Assembly: GCA_025345505.1 (NCBI GenBank)
Contig: JANVCC010000062.1
Coordinates: forward strand, 13,092,100 to 13,156,099
DNA length: 64,000 nt
From: Todiramphus chloris collaris
Taxonomy: Eukaryota; Chordata; Aves; Coraciiformes; Alcedinidae
Direction: 5' to 3'
Positions 27,701 through 42,500 of this stretch are shown piece by piece; within the stretch, counting starts at the first letter, position 1, and every line of letters begins with the position of its first letter. The notes beneath the pieces were generated by a model that was not told where the DNA came from, made no database searches, and saw nothing but the letters and a program-made list of their open reading frames with translations. The translations under genes and the position numbers were made by a program.

Positions 27701-30700
27701 CTCTTCAGCTGTTATAAATACAGCTCTTACATCAGCTCCCATAAATATCCTGTCTGCTCAAGTGACAACAGGACATTAGATGCTTCAGAGTTGTGTTCGA
27801 AAAATTCAAGCATGAAAACCAGAAAGGAAACAAGATTTTGTTGATGACTTGGATAAAACTAAATTCCTAAACTAATTCCTCATGGTCATCTCTTGTGAAA
27901 CAAAGCATAATAAAAGGTTTTGCAAAATAAAAAGTTGGCTGGCTTGCAACTAACTGATGAGACTCCCTTTGCTCCATCGTCAGTTTATCAGTTGCATCAG
28001 ACAATTCAGAACACTTGAATTTTAAGGTGGTTTGTTGCTGGTTTTGTTTGATTGTTTTGATTATTTCTTTTTATTTATTTATTTTATTCTCTCTCACCCT
28101 TAGAGAGTCCCAAACTAAAGATTATGCCCTTGGATGAAGGAATGACACCGTACTACCTTCCATAAATGTAATTTCTTGAGAGCAGATTTACAGTTTCTTG
28201 TTAGCGACCATAATCTCATGGGATTTGTTTGGCATCGGGTTCTCATTCGGGTTTACCTGAAATGCTATTCCAAAAGGGTAGGTGAAGATCTGAAGTTATT
28301 CCCTGCTTGTCTCTTACTGTTTACCTGGTCCCTTGACGTCTTGGGGAAAATGTTTTACATCTATTTTCTCACTTCTAAACATTTTACTTCTTCCTCCCCC
28401 CTGTCTCCCTTCCCTTCTCTCCCGTGAGATAGCTTTTACTAGACTTCTGTCTCACATTTGAGGTTTTTTCAGATTCTTCTTGAAATCACAGTGATATTTC
28501 ATGTCTCTTCCCTCTGACCCTTTGGACCCATACGTTACGGCCACTCCTTCTTCACAGCCTAACATCTCATGCAGCTATCTGGAAGCATACCAATAGCTTT
28601 CCCTTCCATAGCCCCCTTTTTTTCTGTGGGTTGTTTTTTTTTTTTTTTAAGGTTAATACTTAGAGGATGAACTTCTGACCAGTACTGATTAATGGGTATC
28701 AGCTATACATGACAAATTTTCTAAGCTGGAAAGCATCCAAGCTTTATACATTACTGAAACTGAAGTACGCATTTCACAGCACACTCTGCATACTAAGTAC
28801 TCTGTCTGAAAAAAGGCAGCCAGTAAACACCAAGAAGCTATCCCTGACTGTATATTCTATGTCAAGATCACAAAAATATTCCTATTTTAAAAGACATAAT
28901 ACTTGTTAGATTTTTCTCTTGAGACACTACACAGCAGACTCATTTTTGAATGTGCAATAATAAACTCATACAATTAACATACAAATTGATCATTTTCTTT
29001 ATATTGCCCCCCAAGGTAATGCTTCTCTCTTTCATTACAAAAAATAGCACAAGATCCAAACTAAGGTTTGTAGCAGCACAGCTTCAAAATAAGATGAAGA
29101 CACTGTGGGCCCTTCAGGATTTTCTCATGACTTTTTGTGGTGAATAATTTTTAATTCATTAAATATGCATGATAGTTATTAATCTTTGCACTACTTTGTT
29201 GATTTTTTCTCATCCCACTCACTTCCTCTTACGTATATCCAGGTTTTCTTCAGATCTCTTTGTGAGAAGCAAAAGGCTGTTACATGCTGCACACGTACCC
29301 ATTATTGATAAGGATAGAACTCTAGCACTGGTTCCACCAGATCAAAATCCTCTCTTTTAAATCAAGTTTTTAGAGCTGTTTTGACAGCGTGTCATTGTAA
29401 ATAAGATACTGTTGTACTCAAATAATTTTGGATGACATTTGTAAAATATTTAGTATAAAAGCAGACTAATTTTGCATTCTGAAACTACATGTTAGTCAAA
29501 TTTGAGTCAAAAGTATCTCCTTCACTGCCAATATTTCAGGCTGCTTTGCTGAAGAAACAAAGTTTCCTCAGTAATAAAATCTGTAGTTTTCTTTATCTTC
29601 CATTTTTGTCCAAGTACTGATTAATACTCAGAATAATCCTTGTGACAGCCCTTGTAATGAGAGGTCAGAAGAACAAGCAAAAAGGGATCAACACAGACGA
29701 TTCTGTAGAAGGTTAACAGCCCAAAAGGTCCCATTTCAAGGAGTTAATTAAATCTGCTGAGGTTGCAATAATGGAATAAAAATAGCATTTATTTCTTTTG
29801 ATATTTGACCGTTTGCAGTCGATCTTGCAGAGAATGGAATTGGTTGCTGTTGTTGCTTATTGTCAAACTACTGCAATCACCAGCAAAGCAGCTATAGAAT
29901 CTCTAGGGCTGCGCTCTCTCCTTTAGTGAGCAGCTGTGTATTTCCCAGTGTATTCTCAGAAGCTGCAGGACGCGAGTGGTGTTTATTGTCCATTCAAAAC
30001 TCCCCATTGCTGAGGCAAGTATAAGTTGTCTTAGAGGTGCTGCAAACAGTATTTTTTCTAATTTTGGCTTGATTTTAACACCTTTCCTGGGGCCATTCTG
30101 CCACCTGCCTGCAGCTGAAGAGAACTGTAGAGAATGCTATTAACTAATTATGTTATACATATGCAAAAGTAGAGGCTGAAGGCATCAACCAGTTATTATG
30201 TTTCTCTGTCTGTATCTTGTCAGGAACACATTCCTAAAAGTTTTAGTCAATTGATAGAAAAGATGCAACTGAAGGAAGTTGCTGCAATAATTTGTGGGGT
30301 AGAACCTCAACTGCATCATTCATGTCAAACAGGTCTCACAGCCGTCAACTTTGACAGCTGTCAGATTCTTCACCTTGAAAATTTTCTGTTTGCCCGCTGG
30401 GTGTTGTTCTTTTGTCCCCTTCTAAATGCCTTTACAGATTATTTCACTATGTGAAGAAACATCTTGCCATTCCACTGCCTCTCAAAAAAAACATCCTCCC
30501 TTCCTTCACACTCTGCAGGAGGCATAACTGACCCAAGAATCTAAAAGGAGACAATCTCTGTTGGTGAACAGAAGCATTTCCTAACCTCTTAACGTGAAGA
30601 AATACTCTTCAAAATTTTTTCTTAAATAATTTTTCAAGACTGTTTAGGAAAACCTTGTATTTTATTTTCCTTCTTGAATTTTTACTTCCAAAGTTGTCTC

Positions 30701-33394
30701 ACAGTGTTAAACAGTATTTGGGAATATGGATTCTTTGTTGCAGAGATGATAGTTATTGAAACAGCACTGGAAACCAGGCAATTTTGAAACAGATTTCTCT
30801 GGATATCAAATGAGAATAAGTGCAGATGGATGAAAAGTAGTAGTGTCCAGATGTAATTCACATCAAACTTTAATAGTTACATTTAGGAAGATATAGTCCA
30901 CTTAGAGCATGGATCTTAGACAAATTTCTAACATTTTTTGAATCACCTGACAATGAAAGAATTGAGCTGGATAATGATTCAGTGCCCTTAGCTCACTGTT
31001 AGCAGTCAGCCTGTGATGAGATGCAATTGTAAGTCTGCATAATTCCTGAGGAAAAAGTGCCACCACAATATTGCTATTTGTACAGAACTGCAAAACAGCA
31101 AGGTAGGACGATGCAGAACTTCTTAATATTCATGTGACCTGTTTTCTTCAAGCTTTTTTTCCAGACAAATGAGATGGCTCTGGTCATGTAATGTTCTCTC
31201 CAGCTGTGTTCTGGTCTCTTTTATATGTGGCTGCCATAGAAAGGTCAAACCTTTTGAATTTCTCTTCTAGGATTCAAATTCATTTTAATGGAACTTAATG
31301 AGCCATATTAATTTATGAATCTTATTCATATTTACATTGCACATAAGGCTGGATTTTTTGGGTCCTTGAGTAAGGCCCCAAAATACCCCATACAAGTAGG
31401 AGTAACAGTACAGTAACGGTAGAAAGACATTCTGCGCGCCGGGGAAAAGGAAAAAAACTAACTGGGTGAACATGACCACATGCTCCCAAGAAATTACTAT
31501 CAGTTTTGGCACAGCATGGCCACACCTGTTTTTGACTCAGAAATCTTTTGCAAAAATTTTAAATATCATCTAAGTTACCTATTGCACTACTTTTTTTCCG
31601 TGGCAATCAACGGTCCTCATTCAGATACATTTTAATGCCATTATTATAATATTTCTAATGTAACCATTGAGCCATTTTCTTGTGTTCCAGAACATCTGAA
31701 ATTCCCATTAACAGTATTAATTCATAATAATCACAAAAACGGAGCATCTTGTGGACATTTCTACTTGATATTCAGCTACTTTTATTGAACTGCCTCTGCA
31801 AAGTGATTGCAAATATGCAGCCAAGTAGAACAAGTTGAGGAGTTACACCTAACTGAAGACATCCTCTCCTCACATTTCTGGTCTAGAGCACAAAAAAGAA
31901 ATGGGCCGATTTTAAATTACCTATTTATGGTGCATGTGTACCATAAACTGGTTATTTTAGGAAAGTGGACCAGACCACTTTTAAACACAGACTCTCTTTA
32001 GAATGTGAAACAACTATTTCCTAGTGAACTGAGGAGAAAAAATTTTCTCCTGTGTCAGAATAAAGCCACAAGAGCTGTAGGAAGCCCAGCAAGAAAAAAG
32101 GAATATCAGTCTGCATCAGGACTTTTTAAGTTAGGAAACTGGAAAACACAAAACCTGAGAATCAAGCCTATCATGACACATGTAATTACTGCACAGTTCA
32201 GCAGAGTCCTGCCTGTGCGAGGCTGTCAAGTTACACAAGAAACTGACATTTACAAACTGCTTACTGAGCAAATTTCAGGAGTAATTTCTCCGGTCTAATA
32301 TGCTGGCCACTTTATGTTGGAGTTTGCATCTATAGTGAGGGAACGCTTAAAATTAGAGGCAGCTGACTCAAGCACTTTTATCTTTCAGAGCTTCAGAAGC
32401 AATATACTTTCCTTAATTATTCATCTTATCTGATTTATAATTGTGCTGTGCTTCTGTGAGTAACAGCTTATTCTTAGGATCTGCTTAGACTTCCTGAGGT
32501 GCATGTTTATCACACAGTGAAACCTGGGGTTTGCATAAAACAATTGTTTTGGTTTACCATGTCTTAACCATCACATCTTCAAAGTTCAAGAATTAAAAGG
32601 AAGCATAAATTCAATCCCAGAAGTTTTGCATGATACATGAGTGACAGTCCTAAGTATCAGTTCAAGTTTCTTCACCATAGAAACCAGACTATTCTGTAAA
32701 ATTGTGCTAAGTTCCTATAATACCCTTTACAATGTTTTTCAAGCCTTCTGACCTTAAACTAGAAATGCAGATGGCCCAAGGGGAAAAACCAAACCAAACC
32801 AAAAAACTGAAACATTCTGGTTGTTCTGTGATTCTTTTTTTTAAACTTTGAGTCACAAGCTTTGAAAACTGTCAAAATAAACAGCTACAAGCTTGCAAAT
32901 ACCTTCACATCTACACAACCAAATCCCTGTAGTGACAGTTCAGGACTGCCTTGCCAGTTCCCCATGGTTAAGCCATCTATGATGTCCAAAGCCCCAGCCC
33001 CTTGGAGATCAAAAAACTACTCTGTCCCTGTTGTCCAATACATTATTAGAAAACTGAGTGCTACATGTAATATCCTTTATCCGCATCTTTTCCCATGTGT
33101 GCAAACTTTTCACCTGTTCTCAAGGAGAAATCAAAACTCTGTAAAGGAGAAATTCTCCATATATGATCAATAAAGAACAAATACTGAAACAGAAGGAAAA
33201 TCAATCAAAATAACTAAGAAGAACATAATATATAATGGAACCATTATTTTAAAAGCGCTCTCCTTCCTCTAACCTATCTCACAGCACAAAGATTGGTATG
33301 GCATTAGTAAGTTTTCTGTAGTCAAGTATAGTTCAGAATTCTGTGTCCTAATGATATAATAAGGGTATACTGCTAATAGCTTTTCAATTCACAG
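18771..33394. other. Intergenic AT-rich DNA
   Basis: No supported coding exon. Scattered homopolymers include a T run at 28634-28648. Short open frames have no recognisable similarity and no splice context I would defend. Confidence 0.55.
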
Positions 33395-33581
33395 CTTGAG
33401 TATTTCCAGCTGATCAACACTGAGTTTGTGACAGATGACAGAGCAGCAGCTGCAGGGAGTCAAACCTTCTTGACTGCTTGCTCAGTCACCTTTATTACTG
33501 GTATAATAGAAGGCATCTTTGAACCGAAAACTACAACTGGAAGAACAGATCCTATTGGCTCTTCAGAGTATCATTCTCTAG
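33395..33581 (+). CDS. Candidate orphan coding exon, unknown gene
   Basis: 187 bp between a good acceptor (TTTTCAATTCACAG) and a good donor (CTCTAG|GTAAGG). One frame, phase 0 in and phase 1 out, is open for 62 codons, with protein-like composition: EYFQLINTEFVTDD near the start, then GSQTFLTACSVTFITGIIEG, then a Thr/Ser-rich end. GC content is higher than in the flanks. I do not recognise the protein. No neighbouring exon was firmly identified; a 17-codon frame in the CpG island (ATG at 18571, donor after 18621) ends in the compatible phase 0, which may be chance. An open frame this long has a modest chance of arising at random. Confidence 0.3.
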
Positions 33582-36500
33582 GTAAGGTTCCATAATACAC
33601 ATGGAAAAATCAATGCACTCAATTTTTCAAACAGCATCATGGTAAACATTGAATTCAGCTTCTTGGACAAACACCATTTGTTATATATTTGGATGTATTT
33701 TTTCCCCCTTTTTTTTTTTTTCCAATCACACTGGAAATACCATTCACCATTTTTTTCTAACTGTGCAAAATTAAAAAATAAACTGCATCCTTTTTCATAC
33801 AGCTTTGAGATGGCACAAAGCTAATTTGAGCTCTGTGTTACACCTACTATCTGAAATAAAAAAATTAGGAGAAAGATTTATAGATTTTGAGAAATATGGG
33901 ATTTAAACTCTTCTCTACATCCAGTTCATATTAAAAATGACCAGCTTATTTAAAGGAATTAGGGCTTTTTCTTCCCCCCACACTTGTAAAAATTTTGCAG
34001 CCCGAGTTCTTCAGTTCTAAAACATGTCACTGGTTGCCAAGGAGAAATATTATTTAATTTTGATACATATTTCAGTTCTTTGTCAACAGGCTTTCTACTG
34101 CCAAAATTTTTCTTTACAGAGCACTAGTCTCTAATTCAGAGTTGTAAAGAATGTTGTGGTGGATTTCTTTAGTTTATTAGTAATTAACGAAAGGCAAAGA
34201 GGAAGGATATCTATCCTACATTGCCACACAGGAACAGCCACCCAGGCAGACATAACTACAGCTCCCATGCGATAATTACAGAGCAGGTTTGCTGCCTAGT
34301 TTTGTCTATTACCTCACCATATATTATCCTCATCTAGGCTTTTATGGGTGCAAAGCAATTAATTTAAATCACAGCAAATGCTTCAAAGATCTATACTGTT
34401 TTAGAAGAGAGAGATGCTCTGGCTGTACGTGAGCAGCGTTTATGGAACCGTGTTATGACCTATCAGGAAGATCAAATGCTTCCAATGTTGACAGGTACTG
34501 GTTGCACAGGCTTCTTGAAAAGGAAGTGCCTTTTCAAACATCCTTTCTGCATATCTGTGATCTCTTTTCCAGCTAAATTCACTTCCTTTCCCTGCTATCA
34601 TTACTGTCAAGTTTTTTAAAACCTGAAGTGTATCACATTCACTCAGTCATAAGCTTCACCAGGACTCCTGTCCCAAAGGAACTGGCTCAGGAACCTGCAA
34701 TGTCATAATAGTTTTGCCGCTGTCGTGTTGACTCAGTTCCTCCCTGTCACTGAGAACGTCTGATAAGAAAAATTCCCTCAACATGTCTACATAATGGGAC
34801 AGCAAATGCTTTACTGATCTAACAAATGCTTGAGTCTAAAAGAGTATCCTTTTCTCAGCTAGGGAATCTGCTTTGCTACCTTCTGTACCTAAAGAACACA
34901 TAGACACAATGAATAACACCCTAAGAACAACTACGCCAACCAGCAACTGAATTACTGCATTTCTTCCCCTGGCTCAGGAAGCACAGCTCAAAGACAACCC
35001 ATAGTAGCAAAGGCTCCATTGGCAGCAAGGATTCCGAGATTACCTTCTCTGACACACACCAAGATTACTTAAAAACCAACACCCCCAAACCCCTCAAAAC
35101 ACTAGGCAACAAAGCATCTGTGTGCTTCTTCACGGCTAATAAGTTACGCAATTCCATTATTTTATTTAATATTTGACTAGCTGCAAATACAGACTGATCA
35201 TTGTTACCAACTCAATTCAGAAAGCAGTTAAATGACTTACTCTTACAATAAAATCTCTAAATATTATCAGTGTTTTCCAAAGCAGGTACTTTTACCTGAA
35301 GTCTCTGAAAGGACAATTACAACCAGGCCAACCTGATGCTTCAAAATCTATTTTGGATTTTGGTCCCTTTATCTATCTACCATCAACCCCTGTTCTCCAT
35401 TGACTGAGGTTAGGTTACTCTACCACAACATTTTCTCTGCTTACAGTTTCTGCTCCCCTTAGGCTTAAGCAAAGCATGGATTTTTCTACATCTCCCTGAG
35501 AGAAGTTTGTAACAGCTGTAACAAACTTACAGGAAAGAGAGAAACAAATACCTACTCTTTTGGGAAATCACCTGTAAAGTCAAATATTTCTGTCTGTCTG
35601 AGACCTTTGCTGCACTAACAGTATATTCTGAGTTTTATGCTCAAGTCAAACTTTATAACTCATCCTACAAAATCTATGTCATCCCTTTTCATATCCTACA
35701 GGTTAGAAGTAATATTTACATGTGCACAAGCAACAAACTCAGATCAAAAGTTCTGCTTTTTAATCACTGCTCTCCTTTATAAGCAGTTCTGCCCAAGAAA
35801 GTACCTGGTGCAACAGACATTTCCAACAGCCCTTCGGCACATTTACTGGCACTGTAACTCAGAAGCCTTTAGAGAGCAAGAAAAAGGCCTGTTAAAAATT
35901 TACTGACAACTTAATAGAACTTGTAAATAGTCTTACAGAGGGTAGAATAGCTGGCTTTTCTGAAGGTACTCGAGAAGGAACATTGTATTGAGTGACCGAA
36001 AACCTTTATGTTTACGGGAATGGAGTTCGCACAGCAGTCTCTCTACACCTTCCTCTGGGATTTCCAGTTTCAATTGCTGTCTACATTTTGGACTTTGAAA
36101 CTTCACAGAGTAAAACTTACTTTAAGTTTATTTTGTTTGCACTGAAGGTCTGACAACACTGCTAAGTTACTAAGACTGACAGATTTTTGCATTTCACCAT
36201 TTTTTGAAGCCTAGGCTACCAACCTGGATTCTTGATTGATGAGATGACTTGGAAAAAATGACAGAATAGGAACATTACATTGTGTCATGCCCATTTTATT
36301 TACTCTGACACTGTGGCTGTAAGACTTCACACTCCAAAGTGCATGTCAAAGTGATCCTTCAAAGGCTGAGCTAGTATTTGAAACCTGTCATCTCCTGCAA
36401 GTGGTGTCACACTTGGTCTCACGCCAGATCCGGTAACATGTGCCTCCACACTAACCTGTGACTCTACAGCTGCTGAGGTATGAAAAGCAAGTCCCATAGA

Positions 36501-39500
36501 GAAAAAAAAAAAAAGCAGGATTGAGCATTTTAACAGCACTTACCACTGTGTTCATTATTTGTTTTAAGAGCTTAGCAACTATGGAACTTGTCATCTACTA
36601 TCTCTCTAAGCAGACAAAACATTTCAGGCCAGGTCCAATAACTGCCAGTTATTCCAGAACAGGAAGCACTATGGCAGGACAAGGGTCAGATGTCCTTCTG
36701 TTTAGATTCTGCTTGGCTTAACAGAGAACAAGATTATAATCCAAATGACTCTCACTAATGGGCTCAGAGTACAGTATACAGGTTCCCGAGGTCTACACAG
36801 TTCTTTGTGAATGCATCACAAAACTGTAAAGATGAATGAGATGTTCCCATCTTGAGATCCCAGGAAGCCTATGCCAGGTTCTTGGACAAACTGCCCTGGG
36901 AAGGCCAAACCCTCAAGTAGTGATACCAGACAGTTTTCTTTTTACATCACCTCATCTGTTCCTACAAACGCAATAATCTTAAAAAAATCCTCTAGCTTTC
37001 AGTAAGAAACATTTTCTATTGGCTTTGTGCTCAAGTAGGTTTGCATTAGAAATTACTTCAAGGCCTTAGCTGAACCTAAGGGGTTCACTTCCTTCAAAAA
37101 GGAGTTCTATAAATCAAGATGCTGCCCGTTCCCATGCTCATTTTCCTTCTCCTCCTCTTGCTTCTGCAAAACATATGTTCTCCAGTTTATCTAAAGAAGA
37201 AAAATTACATTTTCCTTTAGTTGTACAAGTCAGCAAGGCAGCGCTCCGCATCTTCCCCTGACCACCATGAAAGAAGAAAGATTTCTGGCACCCCAGTAGG
37301 AACACCCAGAATGATGGTGTTCCCAGTGGTTCATACAGCAATATCCATAGCAGGGATTCATTCGTTCCTTTTCTGGCGCACACTCGTTCTGTGTTGGCCA
37401 GCTCAGCAGTATTTAGCAATTGTTCCTTGCTCATGTGGAAATATTTCTTGGATTAGAAACCGGTCTCTCTGTGTGCAGCTTATTTGTTTAACTATGCAGT
37501 AATAGAAATGTTATTTTGCCCTTAATCATTGTTAACAGAAACATAACCACGACCAACTATCTTGGGTATACATACGATATTCAATATCATGTATAATAAA
37601 AAGGATTGTATTAAAAATTTCTATTGAGTGTCAATGGTTTTAGTTACAACCTATAAAATTACATTTAATGAAGCCCATAATGTTTCATTTACTAGCGTTT
37701 CGTCTAGAACGAATGCTAAACTGGGAACTGAAAAAAGAGCACCACACTGATTCTCATAATAAAAGGGTTCATTGCAATCATTCTACATAATCCTACATAA
37801 CTTGCAGTTTCCAAGATTGTGATCCGTTGATGCTTATTTGGCTACAAAAAGAAAGCCGTTTCTCCACATAATGAAGGAAAGGAAAGTTTTCCTGGACCAA
37901 GTAAAGTCTGAGAATATTTGATTATTTCATTGCTTATAGCCAGGCTTGTAAAGGATCAAAAAGATTTTTGCAAGACTACCTTAGTGTAAAGGACTGTTTC
38001 TGATTTGCAGCACAACCAGTGACCATAAAGAAGTTCTTATATTTGAAAAGCAATGGCACAGAGTAATTAAAAAGCAGACTAGAGATCATTCCAAACAACA
38101 GGGAGAGGGAATGGAGAGCTGTTTCAGTATGGAAACAGCTTCTGTATGTACACTTAGTTTTAGCCAGAGAGCTTGAAGTCACCTGGAAGCAAAGATCTCT
38201 GTTTACTGAAACCTTCAATTTCTTCGTACTCTTTTTCATGTGTGGAAATTGGCAGTCACACAGATTGACACTAATGGCCACATCTGATGTCCTTGTGAAA
38301 TGATGCCTATTTATCCAAATGGAGAACTAAGACGCAGCAGGGTAAAATAGATTTTTAAAAGTCTGCAGATTACTTTTCCATTGAAATTTATCTCTATGGG
38401 AATGGTATCTTCCTCCTCCTAGGATCTAAAGCAAGTGTTATAGTATATACAAATGGAGAAGAAACCCAAAGAAAGAAGGACATCCCCCACAAATGAACAA
38501 AAGAGACAGTGGCAGATGAGGAATGCATGATGAGCCATGTTTATGATAGATGAGTATCTATCCAGCTGAATTAAAAACAAGATTGCAACAAGGACAGAGA
38601 TAACACACTTGATGCACACTGCTTCAAAGGAATTTGGACCTACTGTGGGCCTCATTTAAGTGAGAGCAGTTTATATTTCCTGATCAGACCTCAGGATCAG
38701 GGGGATGTCATACCTGAGTCAGTGGCTTTGGTGGCCAAGAGCCACCAAGAGTCCCAGAAGCAGCATTGTGGCTTCAGGAGGGTCTCGGCTACTCAGGTGG
38801 CAGGTACTGCCACACAGTTGGCTCAGACTAGTTTGGCGTAGCTGGGCACTGTATCACATTCTCGATGGATACAGATCTTTAAGGTCTTAGACTACAGTGC
38901 CAAACAAAAGCAACAGGAGAATTGAAATATGAAAAATAAGTTCTTGAGCTCTGCATCTCAGTTATCCAGCTATAAACCCCCATAAATAGACCTCTGCTTC
39001 TTATGGTGATAACTACTACCAAAAATCCTGGGCATTAACAGTATGTAAAGTGCTGCCTAGAAAATCTTCACCATATTTTCACTGCTCACTTGATAGCTCT
39101 CAAAATACTAACTTGGCAAAGGATAGAAAAATCACGACCAGACAAATGGTTGCTAAAAAAAAAACCCAAAAACTTGATTTATGACAGATTCTGTTTAATT
39201 CTGTTTACAGAGAATCCTGCTGCTGGGAGAAATTGATCTTGGCACTCACATGTTAACATAATGCTACCATGGGTAAAATGAACCAGCAACATCACAGCTA
39301 TGAGAACATAAGTAGTACTGGCTGCTAGGTTTATATGTATTTCTGCTTTGTAAGGTGCGTTAAGGTATAAGATGACTATGGATTTCAGAGTTCATGTGGA
39401 TATTGGTTTGCAGCTACTCTGCTACACCCAAAGGACAGGCAAATGGAATGAGCTTATCCATCTCTCTGCTGGGGCTTAATATTTAGCAAGACCATAATAG

Positions 39501-42500
39501 GGGAGATGAAGAAAGTGCTTAGCCCTACAGTAGTCAGCACAAACATGAAGTGATTTTGTTTGTTTGTTCTCTGAATCTTTTTAAGTGGTTACTAAAATCC
39601 ATCAACATTCTGTCTGCATTAATTCCTCCTACACTGAAGGTCTTGCTGTGATACAGCATTGCACCCCCAGCTACTGAAATGAGTTATAAGAAGTTGGACT
39701 GCATCTCAGTATCACACAGTATTGAAAGATTTGCAGGATGACAGGGAAGTCTCAGATTGAAGTAGATACAGTCATGAGCATATAGTACAAACTTTCCCTT
39801 GGATTTTGTGGTTTTTTTCCTGCTTTTTCTTCTTGCATCACGGGCTAAAGAGAGTCACTGCATAGCATGAGACATTTCTGTATTCACGTTGCCCTGTACA
39901 AATCTTAATTCTGCAAAAGCTATGTTAGACCTGTAGCACCTGGAAATACAGTCTTCTGTTTGTTGGGAGAGATAGGCAAGCAAGCTTCTGACAGTCCAAG
40001 TACATTTCAGTGCAGACTATCAGCTGCCTCCAATTTGAAGACTGGGAAGTACAAATCACGTATGATATGTCTAGGGAGGAGGAATTCAATCACTTGTCAA
40101 CAGTTGATAAAGGCAGAGAACAAGATGTTTACTCCTGTTTTGCTTTTGCTTGATTTCTGGTTTATTTTTTTTCATATGAGGGTAGCCACTTTTGTAGCAA
40201 TATTTGCTGAATAAAGCATTGTGCTGCTTAGCTGCCCAGTTTTCTCTAATAAAGGCATTTACTGAACTGAATTTTTATTTCCTCTTCTAACGCTGACATT
40301 CCTATCTAAATATGACCTTATATATTAAGAAAAAGGCTTGGTTTGTACCCTTCTAGCTTATGTATAAGGCTGACATTTGTAAAAGAACTTGAGAACTAAG
40401 CTGAAAGTTTCCTGGTTTGGGAAAATGATGAGACAACAAGGTACTAAGACAGTTAAGTTTGATCATGATCATGTTACCATTTGGTCTCAGCAGGAAACAT
40501 GAGAAGGGGAACACTCAGCTGATAAAGTTCTCATTATTATTAGTCTTTCATAAATGCTTTTTTTGTCTGTTTCTCAAACAAAATATCTATGATCAAAACA
40601 ATATATTCCAGCTAGAACAAGTAAGAGCTTTCCCCTTTTATTTGGGATTGTATTATTACAATCCATCTAGTTCCTCATACATGGTGAGATGCTCCTCCAC
40701 ATAACCTGCAAATGGAAGCATGATATTTATGCCAGATGGGAGCTATATTAAAAATACGTTGAAACAAATGAAACTGAGATACACTACATTTCTCAAAAAT
40801 CTTTTGGATACTACCATGCACAAAGCCACGCTTGCATTGTTCCCCTGAAGCAGGGTGGGGGGAATAAAATCCTTAAAGATGAGGTCTAAGCATGTGAAGC
40901 ATGTGTGTATTTAGCTTTCCAAAAACCAAATGATACTAATGGCACAGCCAGCCTTTCCAAAAGCCCAGACTGTAGAAAGCCTTTTGGCTTAAGTGACAGG
41001 AATTCTAGCGGTCAACACTGCCCCCAGGTGTGGGCTTCTCCAACTTCACTCTACAAGGGCTTCCTTTTTTTAGGGTAAGTAAGTACATTTGGAGTGCATT
41101 GTTCAGTATCCATTCCATGACTTATTTTAACTTTAGCTTCTAAAATTATTTTCTTAAAATAGTGTTCATCAACTGTTACTCTCCTTCCTATGAATGACTG
41201 CAAAAATAAAAGGTTATGTGTAAATATAGGAATAGTGGATTTATCACTTATATTTGCTTTGTGTTGTGCTAAGTATTTTTTTAAAGTTGTACAGGTTCAG
41301 TGAATCAACCTCACAGATGATGTGCAATACAGTGTGGATTTGCCATCTGCAAGTTTATTTCTCTGTATTTTATCTATAGGTGAATTTGACAGTGCTCACA
41401 GAGCTCTACCACAAAGCTGGCAGAGCATATTCATTTAAGCACCTCTCTCTCTCTCTCCTCAATGAATGCCGTGAGCTTGTGCAGAAAAGCAGGTTTATAT
41501 GCGTATAAGGACCTAACCCAAAATTCACTGACACCAACACGAGTCTCTTCAGTGGACTTCATGAGAGGAGATGGACTTCATACTTTCATCTACTAAGCAC
41601 TCAAACTACAACCTAACACAAGTCACACAAAGTACATCCAGAAAGCGTCAAACCCGACAGAAGCAGTTCTGCTGATGTGAAGAGTCTTTAGAAGGCAGCA
41701 TTATGAGCCTGTGGGCATCTGCCCTACCTGCCACCTCTAAACTGTCCTACTACACAAGCATCCCTGTGCAGTCAGGTTATGGATCACCACACAACCAAGC
41801 CAGCTAGCATTAGCCCAACTGGGCAAGCGAAACCACTGTGCAGTTAGCAATGGACAGAAATGTTTTGCAAGAACCCCGGGAGACCTTTAAAAGACAGCAA
41901 TGAGAATCAAAACACAACACTACTCTCCCAGCAGATTTCTGATAGTCCATTTAAAAAGAAAAAAATAATCAAACACTTCCAAATCAATAAAGCTCTCCAC
42001 CAGCCTCAAAGCATTAGGAGCTGTTAATATCTAAATAATCAATGCATCTTGCAGTCAACACACTGCATGTATATACACAAACATCTCAATGTCATTTAGA
42101 ATAAGTGGTATCACCACAGGCAGAGCTGATTTTAATTTATTACCAAATTATCTTTTTTTTTTTTTTTTTGCATCATGCATCTAGACTATACTGGACTTTC
42201 AATCCTAAATTGCTTGAAAAGGCAACATTAATTCCACACTAAGTTAGTATGCTGAAGTACCCCAAATCAACAAGTTTCAGAAAGGTTAATTTAGCCACAC
42301 ATTCTTTGTATTTTATATTAATATATGGAATGACTACTGGAGTTTGAATCTGATAAGGAAAAGAACAGGTTCCCAAGTAGTTTTGCTGCTAGCAAATAAT
42401 AATAAAAAAAGTTTCCATATATTTTGGATTGATCATCATTTCAGATCAGTTCTGCATGTCTGCAAGATTTCAGTATTCCTACTGTTGCAGAAAGCACTGC

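Noticed and set aside
28176..28427. 83-codon plus-strand frame
   Set aside because: Hydrophobic and AT-driven composition, no recognisable domain, splice or promoter context.
37138..37502. Overlapping plus and minus open frames near 37.3 kb
   Set aside because: No family match; the plus frame has an acceptor-like start but no donor or partner exon.
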